Shown: piece by piece, positions 26,362 through 35,581 of the stretch | How positions within the stretch are numbered: the stretch's first letter is position 1 | How the letters are laid out: each line of letters starts with the position of its first letter | Assembly: GCF_022479115.1 (NCBI RefSeq) | Contig: NZ_CP092497.1 | Location: forward strand, 8,184,001 to 8,248,000 | Direction of reading: 5' to 3' | DNA: 64,000 bases | Source: Amycolatopsis sp. EV170708-02-1 | GTDB taxonomy: Bacteria; Actinomycetota; Actinomycetes; Mycobacteriales; Pseudonocardiaceae | Notes under the pieces: generated by a model | What the model saw: the letters and a program-made list of their open reading frames with translations, nothing else | Databases searched by the model: none | What the model was told of the DNA's origin: nothing | Made by a program: the position numbers and the translations under genes

Positions 26362-27600
26362 GTGCACAGCGCTATCTCCCGGTCGCTCCTGGTCCTCGTT
26401 TCCGGTGTGCTCGCCCTCGCGGTGACGCCGGTGGCCACAGCCGCCCCGAAGCCACCAGCCCAGGCGCAGCCGTGCGCGAACAAGGTGACGCCTCCCCCGC
26501 CCATCGACACCTCCGAGAAGCCTCGCCCCGGTGAGGCCGCGCCGGCGCCGTTGCCGGTCCCGCCGGTTCCGGTGGGCGGCGACCGGATGGCCGAATGCGG
26601 GCTCGTGCTCCCGAAGCGCGCGCTGAACCCGCCCGAGGGGAGCACCGCCGCGGCCTGGGTGCTGCAGGACCTCGACAACGGCGACATCATCGCGGCGAAG
26701 GACCCGCACGCCCGGCAGCGGCCGGCGTCGCTGATCAAGGTCCTGCTCGGGCTGGTCGTGGTCACCGAACTCCCGCCGAACAAGGTCGTCGTGCCGACCA
26801 AGGAGGACGCCGAGCAGGAGTGCACCTGCATGGGCATCGCCGCGGGCGGTCAGTACACAGTGGACCAGCTGCTGCACGGCCTGCTGATGCATTCGGGCAA
26901 CGACGCGGCGCACGCGCTCTCCACCGTGCTCGGCGGGGTGGACGGGACGCTGGCGAAGATGAACGCGCTGGCCACGCGCATCGGCGCCACGGACACCCGG
27001 GCCGCGACCCCGTCCGGGCTCGACGGCCCCGGTATGTCGACCTCGGCCTACGACATGAGCCTGATCTTCCACTACGCGATGAAGAAGCCCGAATTCGCCA
27101 AGGTGGTCAAGACCAAGAGCTTCGAAATCCCGCCCACCGCGGGGAAACCGGTCATCACGATCTACAACGACAACAAACTCCTCGGCAGCTACCCCGGGTT
27201 CACCGGCGGGAAGACCGGTTTCACCGACGACGCGCGCCACACCTACGCGGGCAGCGCGCTCCAGAACGGTCACCGGGTCGGCGTCGTGATGCTTCGCGCC
27301 GAGCAGCGCCCGACGCGGGTCGTCGAGCAGGCGGCGAAGCTCCTCGACTACGGCATCGCGCTGCGCGAGGCCAAGGCCGAATCGGTGGGACGCATCGAAT
27401 ACCGGTCGCCGGAAACCGTGAACGCGGACCCGGCCAACGCCGCGCCGAACGCCGACGGAGCCTCGAACAGCGGCGCCGCCGCCGCGGCCGAAGACCCGTT
27501 CGGCGTGACGGGCTGGATCATCACGTTGGTGGTCTTCCTGATCATCGTGGCGTCGTTCGTCATCGGCCACCAGCGCAAGAAGGCCATGGCCGGCGAATAA
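26362..27600 (+). CDS. D-alanyl-D-alanine carboxypeptidase (S11 family)
   Basis: A 412-aa penicillin-binding protein that trims the terminal D-Ala from peptidoglycan peptides. Signal peptide is residues 1-29. A proline-rich spacer follows (PPPPIDTSEKPRPGEAAPAP). The active-site set is SLIK (SxxK), SGN and KTG (GGKTGFT). A C-terminal transmembrane helix (WIITLVVFLIIVASFVIG) with basic end KKAMAGE anchors it. GTG at 26362 gives a clean signal peptide; longer frames run into the divergent gene. Confidence 0.93.
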   Translation: MHSAISRSLLVLVSGVLALAVTPVATAAPKPPAQAQPCANKVTPPPPIDTSEKPRPGEAAPAPLPVPPVPVGGDRMAECGLVLPKRALNPPEGSTAAAWVLQDLDNGDIIAAKDPHARQRPASLIKVLLGLVVVTELPPNKVVVPTKEDAEQECTCMGIAAGGQYTVDQLLHGLLMHSGNDAAHALSTVLGGVDGTLAKMNALATRIGATDTRAATPSGLDGPGMSTSAYDMSLIFHYAMKKPEFAKVVKTKSFEIPPTAGKPVITIYNDNKLLGSYPGFTGGKTGFTDDARHTYAGSALQNGHRVGVVMLRAEQRPTRVVEQAAKLLDYGIALREAKAESVGRIEYRSPETVNADPANAAPNADGASNSGAAAAAEDPFGVTGWIITLVVFLIIVASFVIGHQRKKAMAGE

Positions 27601-27602
27601 CG

Positions 27603-28625
27603 TCAGGATTTGCGGCGGCCGAACCAGCCCAGCAGCGCGCCGGTCGCGAAAGCCCCGCCGACGGCGCCGAGGCCCGGTCCCTGCTGAACGGTCACCCTCG
27701 GGTGGATCAGCACCGGGGCAGGCGGCTCGACGACCGTCTGCTGGTTCTCCTTCGCCGTCGCCGTCCAGGCGGTGACGAACAGCAAGAAGCGCGAAACGAG
27801 GTTCGCGAACACGAGCAGACCGATCACCGGGCCGAACAATGTGAACGCCGGTGATTTCGTGACGCTGCCGAGGTAAAGGGTCGCGGCCTGCTGGAGCACG
27901 ATGAACCCGACCGCGGCGAAGATCGCGCCCTTGACCGCGCTGCGCAGCGCGACATGTTCTCGGGGCAGCCTCGCGATGACCCACAGGAACACCAGGGTGT
28001 TCGCGAGCAGGCCGAGCAGGATCGTCGCGACCTTCAACAGGAACACGGCCCAGCCCTGGTTCTCGAGGCCGACCAGTTCGAGCAGGAACCGCCCGACACC
28101 GCTGCCCGCCGCGGTGAGACCGAACGAGACCACCAGCGCGAGACCGAGCCCGACAAGCGACAGCAGGTCCTTGATGGTGGTCGAAACCAGCGGAAGCTTC
28201 TGCTTTTCCTGCCCCCACTGGGCGGTCAGCGCGTCACGCAGGTTCGACATCCAGCCGACGCCCGAATACAGGGCGAGCAGCAGACCGAACACCCCGATCC
28301 CGCCGCCGGACTTCAGCGCCGCACCGATGATCTCGCCGACGAGACCCCGAAGCCCATCCGGTACGGACTTCGTGATGCCGTCGACGAGTTGGTTCGTCAC
28401 CGAGGTGTCGCCCCTGAGCACGATCCCGATGATCGCGAAGGCGACCATCAAGATCGGGATCACCGAAAGCACGCTGAAGTAGGTGATGGCCGCGGCGTAG
28501 TGGTTGCCGTAGCGCTCAGTGAAGGCGTCGTTCGCCCGGATGAGGTGATCGAGCCAGCCGTACTTCCGCCTCAGACGCGGTAACAGCTTGTCCTCTTCCG
28601 GCTTCGCGCCGTCATCTTTCGCCAC
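27603..28625 (-). CDS. YihY/BrkB-family membrane protein
   Basis: A 340-aa integral membrane protein with six hydrophobic helices between residues ~45 and 290 (for example AAAITYFSVLSVIPILMVAF). The conserved N-terminal RYGNHYAAAITYFSVLSVIP segment is typical of YihY proteins, once misnamed ribonuclease BN. A C-terminal cytoplasmic tail ends in WFGRRKS. Function in the family is unsettled. It starts 41 bp after the trpS stop on the same strand, so the two may be cotranscribed; it converges with the carboxypeptidase gene at a 2-bp gap. Confidence 0.9.
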   Translation of the reverse strand: MAKDDGAKPEEDKLLPRLRRKYGWLDHLIRANDAFTERYGNHYAAAITYFSVLSVIPILMVAFAIIGIVLRGDTSVTNQLVDGITKSVPDGLRGLVGEIIGAALKSGGGIGVFGLLLALYSGVGWMSNLRDALTAQWGQEKQKLPLVSTTIKDLLSLVGLGLALVVSFGLTAAGSGVGRFLLELVGLENQGWAVFLLKVATILLGLLANTLVFLWVIARLPREHVALRSAVKGAIFAAVGFIVLQQAATLYLGSVTKSPAFTLFGPVIGLLVFANLVSRFLLFVTAWTATAKENQQTVVEPPAPVLIHPRVTVQQGPGLGAVGGAFATGALLGWFGRRKS

Positions 28626-28666
28626 CTTGAAACGCTAACCACGCGGCCGCGACCGCGCAGCGCGAA

Positions 28667-29698
<1,032 letters not shown>

Positions 29699-29849
29699 TC
29701 AGGCCACGCCGCGGCGGGTCATCCGAGGTCGGCCCGGCCGAACGGGCTAAACGGTTAAACGCCACATACTTCCGACGGTTCTGGCCACGGTGCCCGATTC
29801 CTAGCGTTCATGGCACCGGATCTTCCGGCCACACCGAAGGAGAACCCAG

Positions 29850-30596
29850 ATGAAGGCACGATCCCTGCTGATGGGCTTGGCCATGGCGGCTGCGGCCGTC
29901 TTCTCGCTCTCCGGCGTCGCGGCGGCCGCCGAGCCCACCGGAGGCGTCCAGCCGAACATCGTCGGCGGCGGCAACGCGACCCAGGTCTACTCGTTCATGG
30001 TGTCCCAGCAGTCGAGCTCCGGTGGCCACCAGTGTGGTGGCTCACTGATCAGCTCGACCTGGGTGGTCACCGCGGCGCACTGTGGCACGCCGTACCAGGT
30101 GCGCGTCGGCACCACGAACCGCACCAGCGGCGGTACCGTCGCCCGCGTGGCCCAGCGCATCGCCCACCCGACCGCCGACCTGGCGCTGCTGCGTCTCTCG
30201 ACGGCGGTGTCGCAGGCGCCGGTCACGATCGCCGACACGTCCGGGGCCGTTGGCACCGCGACGCGGATCATCGGCTGGGGCCAGACCTGCCCCGTCCGCG
30301 GTGGTTGTGGCGCCCCGATCAACCTCCAGGAGCTGAACACCTCGATCGTCGCCGACACCCGGTGCAGCGGCATCAGGGCCGCCAGCGAGATCTGCACCAA
30401 CAACCCCAACGGCAACTCGGGTGCCTGCTACGGCGACTCGGGCGGCCCGCAGGTCAAGCAGGTCAGCGGTGTCTGGCAGCTGGTCGGCGCCACCAGCCGC
30501 GCCGGGAACAACAGCAGCACCTGCGCGACCGGGCCGTCGATCTACGTGGACGTCCCCTACTTCCGCAGCTGGATCCGCACCAACTCCGGCGTCTGA
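29850..30596 (+). CDS. Secreted S1-family (trypsin-like) serine protease
   Basis: A 248-aa exported protease. Signal peptide MKARSLLMGLAMAAAAVFSL...VAAAA is followed by a short propeptide and the mature N-terminus IVGGGNATQ. The triad is His in TAAHC, Asp in TADLALL and Ser in CYGDSGGPQ. Six Cys suggest three disulfides. Start ATG at 29850 has AAGGAG 7 nt upstream. It is followed by a perfect 13-bp hairpin. Confidence 0.94.
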   Translation: MKARSLLMGLAMAAAAVFSLSGVAAAAEPTGGVQPNIVGGGNATQVYSFMVSQQSSSGGHQCGGSLISSTWVVTAAHCGTPYQVRVGTTNRTSGGTVARVAQRIAHPTADLALLRLSTAVSQAPVTIADTSGAVGTATRIIGWGQTCPVRGGCGAPINLQELNTSIVADTRCSGIRAASEICTNNPNGNSGACYGDSGGPQVKQVSGVWQLVGATSRAGNNSSTCATGPSIYVDVPYFRSWIRTNSGV

Positions 30597-30599
30597 TCC

Positions 30600-30894
30600 G
30601 GCCCCGCGTCGCCCCACCGTCCCCGGGGGCGACGCGGGCCAAGCCGGTTCAGCAAGGAACCGTGCGGTAGTTCGAAGAGCCGCTCCAGCAGCGCGACCGC
30701 CTTCAGGGAGTCGCACCGCTCGGGCGGCTTCTTCCTGTCCGCCAGTAGCTCAAGGTCGCGACACTGATCCGGACGCCCTGCTGGGCGAGCCGGTGCCGGA
30801 TCCGGTCGAGGCCGAGGCCGCTTTCCGTGATCGCCCGGTCCAGGGCGCGGGGGAAGGGGTCACCGGGCCGGCTGCGACGCCGCGTCACCGTCAT
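30600..30894 (-). pseudogene. Broken helix-turn-helix regulator (frameshifted and truncated)
   Basis: From the ATG at 30894 the frame reads MTVTRRRSRPGDPFPRALDR then VRISVATLSYWRTGRSRP and hits an early TGA at 30703-30705. Shifting frame by one base at about 30722-30724 (a run of three G on the plus strand where four are needed) restores ERCDSLKAVALLERLFELPH and LLNRLGPRRPRGRW. This continuation (RSRPER.DSL..V..LE.LF.LP...L...LGP.RPRGRW) is characteristic of an actinobacterial HTH-regulator family. Members continue well beyond RPRGRW, but here the protease gene begins, so the 3' part is missing. A real pseudogene is likelier than a sequencing slip because of the truncation. Confidence 0.7.
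30603..30638. terminator. Perfect 13-bp-stem hairpin after the S1 protease
   Basis: CCCGCGTCGCCCC (30603-30615) pairs with 30626-30638 across a 10-nt loop. Part of it also encodes, on the minus strand, the RPRGRW end of the broken HTH gene, so it may be a co-opted sequence. Confidence 0.6.
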
Positions 30895-30970
30895 GGACCC
30901 GAGCGTGGCGATCAGCGCGCGGCTAAACAATCCGGGCCGGACTAGGTGTACCTACCCAAGAAATCCACCG

Positions 30971-31083
30971 ACCTGCGTTTAGCGGGCTAAACGCGATGCG
31001 CCGGGCCCAGGGCACCGACCTGCGTTTAGCCCCCTAATCGCGATCCCGGGCGCGCGTCGCCTTTCGCGGGCTAAACGCGATCT
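30971..31083. repeat. Three copies of the GCGTTTAGC/GCTAAACGC repeat
   Basis: Cores are at 30975-30994 (perfect), 31022-31041 (right arm CTAATCGC) and 31059-31078 (left arm CTTTCGC). They lie in the gap between the HTH pseudogene and the small membrane protein gene. Each pair of copies is separated by unrelated sequence, as at 9.75 kb. Confidence 0.85.
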
Positions 31084-31101
31084 GAACCGGGGAAGCGCAG
31101 G

Positions 31102-31455
31102 TCAGGGCCGCTGCTGAGGGGTGAGGGCGTCGTCCGCGAGCACGGCCTCGGCCATCGCGGCGACGTGCGGGGCGGCGGGCTGCGCCGGGGCGGCCGGAGC
31201 GGGGGCGACGGCGGCCGCGCGGGCCTTCCGGCGCTGACGGAACACACCGAAGGCCATGCCGACGATGCCGAGCGCGACGGCGATCAGGCCGACCGGGCCC
31301 AGCAGGCCGAACGCCATCTCCGAACGTGACGCCGACTCCGCGGCCGACGCCGGCACGGCGCCGGCGACGAGCAGCGCGACCGGGATCGCGATGACCGCCG
31401 CGGCCCGGGCCGCGGGCACCGACGATCGCATCAGGAGATGAACTGGGTTCCGCAC
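31102..31455 (-). CDS. Small exported membrane protein, unknown function
   Basis: A 117-aa protein with a signal-like N-terminus (AAAVIAIPVALLVAGAVPAS, then AAES), one transmembrane helix (MAFGLLGPVGLIAVALGIVGM) and an Arg/Lys stop-transfer RQRRKAR followed by an Ala/Pro-rich tail. Start GTG at 31455 is favoured by GGGAGG 8 nt upstream; ATG 31431 lacks a site. No family recognised. Its stop is flanked by the AGGTCA sequence that borders many of the palindromic repeats. Confidence 0.6.
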   Translation of the reverse strand: MRNPVHLLMRSSVPAARAAAVIAIPVALLVAGAVPASAAESASRSEMAFGLLGPVGLIAVALGIVGMAFGVFRQRRKARAAAVAPAPAAPAQPAAPHVAAMAEAVLADDALTPQQRP

Positions 31456-31831
31456 CGGAGTGCCTCCCGTGACGTGACTTTGCCGAACCGGAACGCTAAC
31501 CCGAACGAGTGAGCATTTCCAGGTTGCTGGTCAAAAAACTACCGAGCGTGTCAAGACCTGTGGGTTCTGATCAACTCGGGGCCCGAGACTAGCCCCTCAC
31601 AGGGGGATGTTTCGAGCACCCCTCGCCTCAGAGTTGTCGTGCGGGGGATCGTTTCTGACAAAACCGGACAGCCGTTAGGCCATTCGGTTGTGACACGCGG
31701 CCGAACAGGCACGATCCGGCTTTCCCCGGTTGGTTTCTTGTGCGCAATGGTCTATACCTGTTGGCCATACCCCTTAAAAGGTATAGACCAATATCTCCCC
31801 TGCATGGTCCCCTCGTACGAAGGAGCCACCG
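31456..31831. other. 376-bp intergenic region upstream of the chitinase gene
   Basis: No gene is visible. The last 90 bp hold two DasR-like sites and an AT-rich stretch; the rest shows no motif that I recognise. Confidence 0.5.
31748..31790. promoter_or_regulatory. Two DasR (dre)-like operators upstream of chitinase
   Basis: TGGTCTATACCT (31748-31759) and AGGTATAGACCA (31779-31790) are mirror images of each other. Each matches 10 of 12 positions of the Streptomyces DasR consensus TGGTCTAGACCA. Their centres are 31 bp apart, about three helical turns, and they lie 42-84 bp before the start codon. DasR represses chitinolytic genes until glucosamine-6-phosphate is present, so control of the chitinase by N-acetylglucosamine supply is expected. 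Confidence 0.75.
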
Positions 31832-32719
31832 ATGTCTCTTCGACGTATTCTCGCGGCGATCGCCGCCACCTTCGCCGCCACGACGGTCGCCGTGGTCGTC
31901 CCGACGCAGTCCGCCTCCGCCGCGGACTGCGTGGCGCCGTGGAACGCGAGTTCGGTCTACTGGGGCGGCAACACCGCCTCCTACAACGGGCACAACTGGT
32001 CCGCGAAGTGGTGGACGCAGAACGAAGCCCCCGGTACGGCACAGGTCTGGGCCGATCAGGGCGCCTGCGGCGGCGGGACGACCAACCCGCCGAACCCGTC
32101 CGGCTTCGTGGTCAGCGAGGCGCAGTTCAACCAGATGTTCCCGAGCCGGAACCCGTTCTACACCTACAACGGCCTGGTCACCGCCCTCAGCGCGTACCCG
32201 GCCTTCGCGGGCACGGGCAGCGACACCGTGAAGAAGCAGGAAGCGGCGGCCTTCCTGGCGAACGTCAGCCACGAGACCGGCGGCCTGGTCCACATCGTCG
32301 AGCAGAACGAGGCGAACTACCCGCACTACTGCGACACGAGCCAGTCCTACGGCTGCCCCGCCGGCAACGCCGCGTACTACGGCCGCGGCCCGATCCAGCT
32401 CAGCTGGAACTTCAACTACAAGGCCGCCGGCGACGCGCTGGGCCTGCCGCTGCTGACCAACCCGTGGCTGGTGCAGAACGACGCGGCGGTCGCCTGGAAG
32501 ACCGGCATCTGGTACTGGATGACCCAGAACGGTCCCGGCACGATGACCCCGCACAACGCGATGGTCAACAGCCGCGGCTTCGGCGAGACGATCCGCAGCA
32601 TCAACGGGAGCATCGAGTGCAACGGCGGCAACCCCGCCCAGGTGCAGAGCCGCGTGAACAAGTACCAGCAGTTCACGGGCATCCTTGGCGTCGCCCCCGG
32701 CGGCAACCTGTACTGCTGA
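31832..32719 (+). CDS. Secreted GH19 chitinase with chitin-binding module
   Basis: A 295-aa secreted enzyme. Signal peptide is residues 1-31 (ends QSASAAD). The CBM5/12-like chitin-binding module spans ~32-80, with the aromatic run YNGHNWSAKWWTQNEAPG. A short TNPPNPSG linker leads to the GH19 catalytic domain, where HETGGLVHIVEQNEANYPHY holds the two catalytic Glu residues and YYGRGPIQLSWNFNY is a signature. It cleaves chitin outside the cell. Start ATG at 31832; DasR-like sites lie upstream. Confidence 0.94.
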   Translation: MSLRRILAAIAATFAATTVAVVVPTQSASAADCVAPWNASSVYWGGNTASYNGHNWSAKWWTQNEAPGTAQVWADQGACGGGTTNPPNPSGFVVSEAQFNQMFPSRNPFYTYNGLVTALSAYPAFAGTGSDTVKKQEAAAFLANVSHETGGLVHIVEQNEANYPHYCDTSQSYGCPAGNAAYYGRGPIQLSWNFNYKAAGDALGLPLLTNPWLVQNDAAVAWKTGIWYWMTQNGPGTMTPHNAMVNSRGFGETIRSINGSIECNGGNPAQVQSRVNKYQQFTGILGVAPGGNLYC

Positions 32720-32732
32720 TCCACCCAGGGAA

Positions 32733-32779
32733 CTGAGGGGGCCCTTCGCCGCATGTGACGCGGTGAAGGGCCCCTTCAG
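32733..32779 (+). terminator. Chitinase terminator
   Basis: A long GC-rich hairpin starting CTGAGGGGGCCCTTC pairs with GAAGGGCCCCTTCAG, followed by TTTTCG. The stop codon of the convergent MarR gene (32776-32778) falls in its right arm. Confidence 0.82.
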
Positions 32780-33279
32780 TTTTCGTCGAGGGACGCCAGC
32801 AGCCGCCGCAGCGAAGCGTCGAGGACGCCGAGGTCCTCGCCCAGCGGCGAGAGCAGCTTCGCGACGTTCGCCGTGTGCTCGGTCATCGCGGCGTCGACGA
32901 CCTCGAATCCGCGGTCGGTCAGCGTGACGCGGAAGCTGCGCCGGTCTTCGGGATCGAGCGCCCGCTCGACCAGCCCTGCCGACTCGAGTCGGTCGATCCG
33001 GCTGGTCATCCCGGCCCTGGACATCATCAGGGTCGCGGACAGTTCGGACGGGATCAGCGTGTACGGCCTCCCTGACCGCCTGAGCGCCGCGAGCACGTCG
33101 AACTCCCCTTGCTTCAAGCCGTGTTTCGCGAAGACGGCCTCGACCATCGGCGTGGTCAGCATCGTCACGCGGCCGAGGCGTCCGGCGACCCCGATCGCGG
33201 TCAGGTCCAGTTCCGGCCGCTCGCGGTGCCAGGCGTCGACGACGGCGTCGATCGCGTCCGCGCTTCGTTGTTCACTCAC
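32776..33279 (-). CDS. MarR-family transcriptional regulator
   Basis: A 167-aa winged-helix regulator. The recognition region is LIPSELSATLMMSRAGMTSR and the wing is LDPEDRRSFRVTLTDRG, both standard for MarR. Start GTG at 33279. It is divergent from the cupin gene with a 65-bp gap containing three AACTATC half-sites, one pair forming a palindrome, so it very likely represses itself and the cupin gene. The inducer is unknown. Confidence 0.92.
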   Translation of the reverse strand: MSEQRSADAIDAVVDAWHRERPELDLTAIGVAGRLGRVTMLTTPMVEAVFAKHGLKQGEFDVLAALRRSGRPYTLIPSELSATLMMSRAGMTSRIDRLESAGLVERALDPEDRRSFRVTLTDRGFEVVDAAMTEHTANVAKLLSPLGEDLGVLDASLRRLLASLDEN

Positions 33280-33301
33280 GAACGCAGTCTATTCGACAGG
33301 A

Positions 33302-33338
33302 GATAGTTTGACAGCGAACTATCAGCGATGGAACTATC
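33302..33338. promoter_or_regulatory. MarR-type operator with three half-sites
   Basis: GATAGTT (33302-33308) and AACTATC (33317-33323) form an inverted repeat. A third half-site AACTATC at 33332-33338 is a direct repeat 15 bp further on. ACTATC (33333-33338) is also a plausible -10 that would give a leaderless cupin transcript starting at ATG 33345. Confidence 0.7.
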
Positions 33339-33344
33339 GTGGTC

Positions 33345-33845
33345 ATGACACAGCGCACCGAAACCCGTGAACCCGTCCTCGTCCGTGCCGCCGAAGCCGA
33401 GACCGTCGGCGCGGCCCCCACGCTCGTCACACTGCTCGCCGACGTCTCGACCACAGGCGGAGTCATGAGCAGCGCGAGAACACAGCTGGGCGTCGGCGCC
33501 GATGGCGCGGCGCCGCACTATCACACCGGCTCGTCCGAGATGTTCTTCATGCTCGGTGGAAAGCTGGAAGTCCTTGTGGGGGAAGAGATCGTGACCGTTT
33601 CCGAAGGGGACATGCTCGTCGTGCCGCCGCTGACCACGCACGCGTTCCGGGCGGCCGTGGACTCGCCGGCGGACGTCCTGATCGTGTTCGTCCCCGGCGT
33701 GGAACGATTCGGCTACTTCCGCCTACTGGAGAAGGTCGGGCACGGTGCGGCGACCGTCCAGGATCTCTTGGAAAGTCAGGAAAAATTCGACAACCACTTC
33801 GTCGAAAGTCCAGTGTGGACGGAGAGCGCGAAGTCCCGTCAGTAA
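33345..33845 (+). CDS. Cupin-domain protein
   Basis: A 166-aa single-domain cupin. Motif 1 is GAAPHYHTGSSEMFFMLGGKLEV (His-x-His and Glu metal ligands) and motif 2 is the VPPLTTHAFRA region with a His. Such proteins bind a metal and may act as small dioxygenases, isomerases or sensors; the substrate is not evident. Divergent from the MarR gene, which probably controls it. ATG at 33345; its stop overlaps the convergent gene by 7 bp. Confidence 0.85.
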   Translation: MTQRTETREPVLVRAAEAETVGAAPTLVTLLADVSTTGGVMSSARTQLGVGADGAAPHYHTGSSEMFFMLGGKLEVLVGEEIVTVSEGDMLVVPPLTTHAFRAAVDSPADVLIVFVPGVERFGYFRLLEKVGHGAATVQDLLESQEKFDNHFVESPVWTESAKSRQ

Positions 33846-34702
33846 CCGCGCGGCGGGTAGCCCGGCGGCGGATATCCCTGGGGCGGGTACTGCTGCGGCG
33901 GATACGGCTGCCCGCCGTACTGTGGCTGCGGGTATTGCGGCTGCGGGTATTGCGGCTGCGGGTATTGCGGCGGATAGCCGGGGTGCTGTGGCGGATACGG
34001 CTGCTGCGGGTATTGGGGTTGCGGCGGGTACGGGGGCTGCGGCGGTGGCGCGGCGGACTGCCCGCCGCCGAGGTGGAACGGCAGGAGCGACACCAGTTGC
34101 GCGAGCCTGCCGAGCGTGGAGAGCACCTCGTCCGGCTTGGTCCGGCCGAAGGTCGGATTCTCGACGTAGACCAGCTCCGCGCCCACCAGCGACCACGTGT
34201 GCAGCTTCGACGACCGCATCGTGGCGGCGACCTGCGGCGTCAGCACACCGACCGCGACGTTCGGGTCCGTGTCGATCAGCTTGTACCAGCGGTTGAACTT
34301 CCGGTCCGCCGTGGCGGGCTCCGGGTACTGATCGACATCCCAGGCGGACTCGATACTCGACACGATCTGGAAGTTCGGCATCGGCGCGGGCAGGGTGACG
34401 ACCCAGACCGTGTCGATCGAGATCGTGTCGAGCTCGTTGACCTTCTTGTTGGTCCACCGCGTGTGCACGCTCGTGACCGTCGGGCGGCGGTGGTAGTCGA
34501 AGACACTGAAACGAAGCCCGTTGTACACGCCGCTCAGCGCGCCGAACGCCATCCGCTTGTCGCCGCGCTGGTTGAACGGCAGGACCGTCCAGCGCTCCAG
34601 CAGGTTCGGCGCGTCCGGGCTGAACTCCCACCCGTACTGGCCGGACATCGCGTAGCGCTCGGCGTTCGTCGCCTCGATACGCCTGGCTTCGTTCGTCTCC
34701 AT
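33839..34702 (-). CDS. Hypothetical protein with Pro/Gln/Tyr-rich repeat tail
   Basis: A 287-aa protein. Residues 1-205 form a soluble domain with no recognised motif (begins METNEARRIEATNAERYAMS; contains WTVLPFNQRGDKRMAFGALSG). Residues ~206-287 are low complexity, built of PQYPQ/PPQYP units, including three exact 15-bp DNA repeats at 33926-33970. Similar PYPP-rich tails occur on actinobacterial membrane-associated proteins, but there is no transmembrane helix here. Function unknown. Confidence 0.75.
   Translation of the reverse strand: METNEARRIEATNAERYAMSGQYGWEFSPDAPNLLERWTVLPFNQRGDKRMAFGALSGVYNGLRFSVFDYHRRPTVTSVHTRWTNKKVNELDTISIDTVWVVTLPAPMPNFQIVSSIESAWDVDQYPEPATADRKFNRWYKLIDTDPNVAVGVLTPQVAATMRSSKLHTWSLVGAELVYVENPTFGRTKPDEVLSTLGRLAQLVSLLPFHLGGGQSAAPPPQPPYPPQPQYPQQPYPPQHPGYPPQYPQPQYPQPQYPQPQYGGQPYPPQQYPPQGYPPPGYPPRGY
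33926..33970. repeat. Three exact 15-bp tandem repeats (CTGCGGGTATTGCGG)
   Basis: These encode the PQYPQ units of the overlapping minus-strand gene. The unit length keeps frame, so copy number can vary by slippage without breaking the protein. Confidence 0.85.
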
Positions 34703-34729
34703 CGCACCCCCGGATCTCGTGCGCGCAGA

Positions 34730-35527
34730 TTATCCGGAGTACGTCGCCGTCACCGGCGCGTGGTCGGACCAGCGCTGGTCGTAGGTCTCGGCGCGCTCGA
34801 CCACGACGGAGGTGCACCGCTCGGCCAAGCCGGGGGTGGCGATCTGGCAGTCGATACGCCAGCCTGCGTCGTTGTCGAAAGCCTTCCCGCGGTACGACCA
34901 CCACGTGTACGGGCCGGGGCCTTCCGGATCGAGCTTGCGCTGCACGTCGACGTAGCCGGCCTCGCTGAACACGCGGCCGAGCCACTCCCGCTCTTCCGGC
35001 AGGAAGCCCGAGCTCTTCTGGTTCCCCCGCCAGTTCTTCAGGTCGATCCTGTCGTAGGCGATGTTCCAGTCGCCCACAACGACGACTTCACGGCCACCGG
35101 CCTCGGCCTTGGCGCGCAGGTCGACGAGATAAGGCAGGAACGCCGCCATGAAGCGCTCCTTCTCGTCCTGGCGCGGTGTCCCGACGTCGCCGCTGGGCAG
35201 GTACAGGCTCGCGACCACGACGTTCGGCAGGTGGATCTCGGCGTAGCGGCCGCTGTCCTCGAATTCGGGCTCGCCGAAACCGATGCGGACCTCCTCCGGC
35301 TCCGCCCGGCTGAAGAGCATGACGCCGTTGCGCCCCTTCTGCACCGACGGCGCGTGCACCACGTGCCAGCCTTCGGGCGCGGCGGCACCGGCTGGGAGCT
35401 CCTTGAGCTCTGCCCGCACCTCCTGGCAGGCGACGACGTCCGCCTTCGTCGAGCCCAGCCACTCGACGAAGCCTTTTTTCGCGGCGGCACGAAGGCCGTT
35501 GACATTCACAGTGGAGACGGTCAGCAC
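34730..35527 (-). CDS. Exodeoxyribonuclease III family protein
   Basis: A 265-aa AP endonuclease/3'-exonuclease. It has the EEP-fold motifs in order: N-terminal VNVNGLRAA, metal-site Glu in ADVVACQEVRAE, VASLYLPSGD, GDWNIAYDRIDLKN, and the C-terminal WRIDCQIAT and RWSDHAPVTATY with the catalytic SDH. It acts in base-excision repair at abasic sites. Start GTG at 35527 gives the standard N-terminus; the longer frame is a shadow of the divergent gene. Confidence 0.93.
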   Translation of the reverse strand: MLTVSTVNVNGLRAAAKKGFVEWLGSTKADVVACQEVRAELKELPAGAAAPEGWHVVHAPSVQKGRNGVMLFSRAEPEEVRIGFGEPEFEDSGRYAEIHLPNVVVASLYLPSGDVGTPRQDEKERFMAAFLPYLVDLRAKAEAGGREVVVVGDWNIAYDRIDLKNWRGNQKSSGFLPEEREWLGRVFSEAGYVDVQRKLDPEGPGPYTWWSYRGKAFDNDAGWRIDCQIATPGLAERCTSVVVERAETYDQRWSDHAPVTATYSG

Positions 35528-35581
35528 CCTTCGCACGCTACCCGGAGGGTCCGACAGAAACGGCACTGGGAGACTGCGCGC

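Noticed and set aside
29742..29758. Degenerate copy of the palindromic repeat (GGGCTAAACGGTTAAAC)
   Set aside because: Only one half matches; not counted as a family member.
33926..33970. Possible minisatellite or CRISPR-like array
   Set aside because: The repeats are 15-bp in-frame coding units without spacers; they encode PQYPQ repeats.
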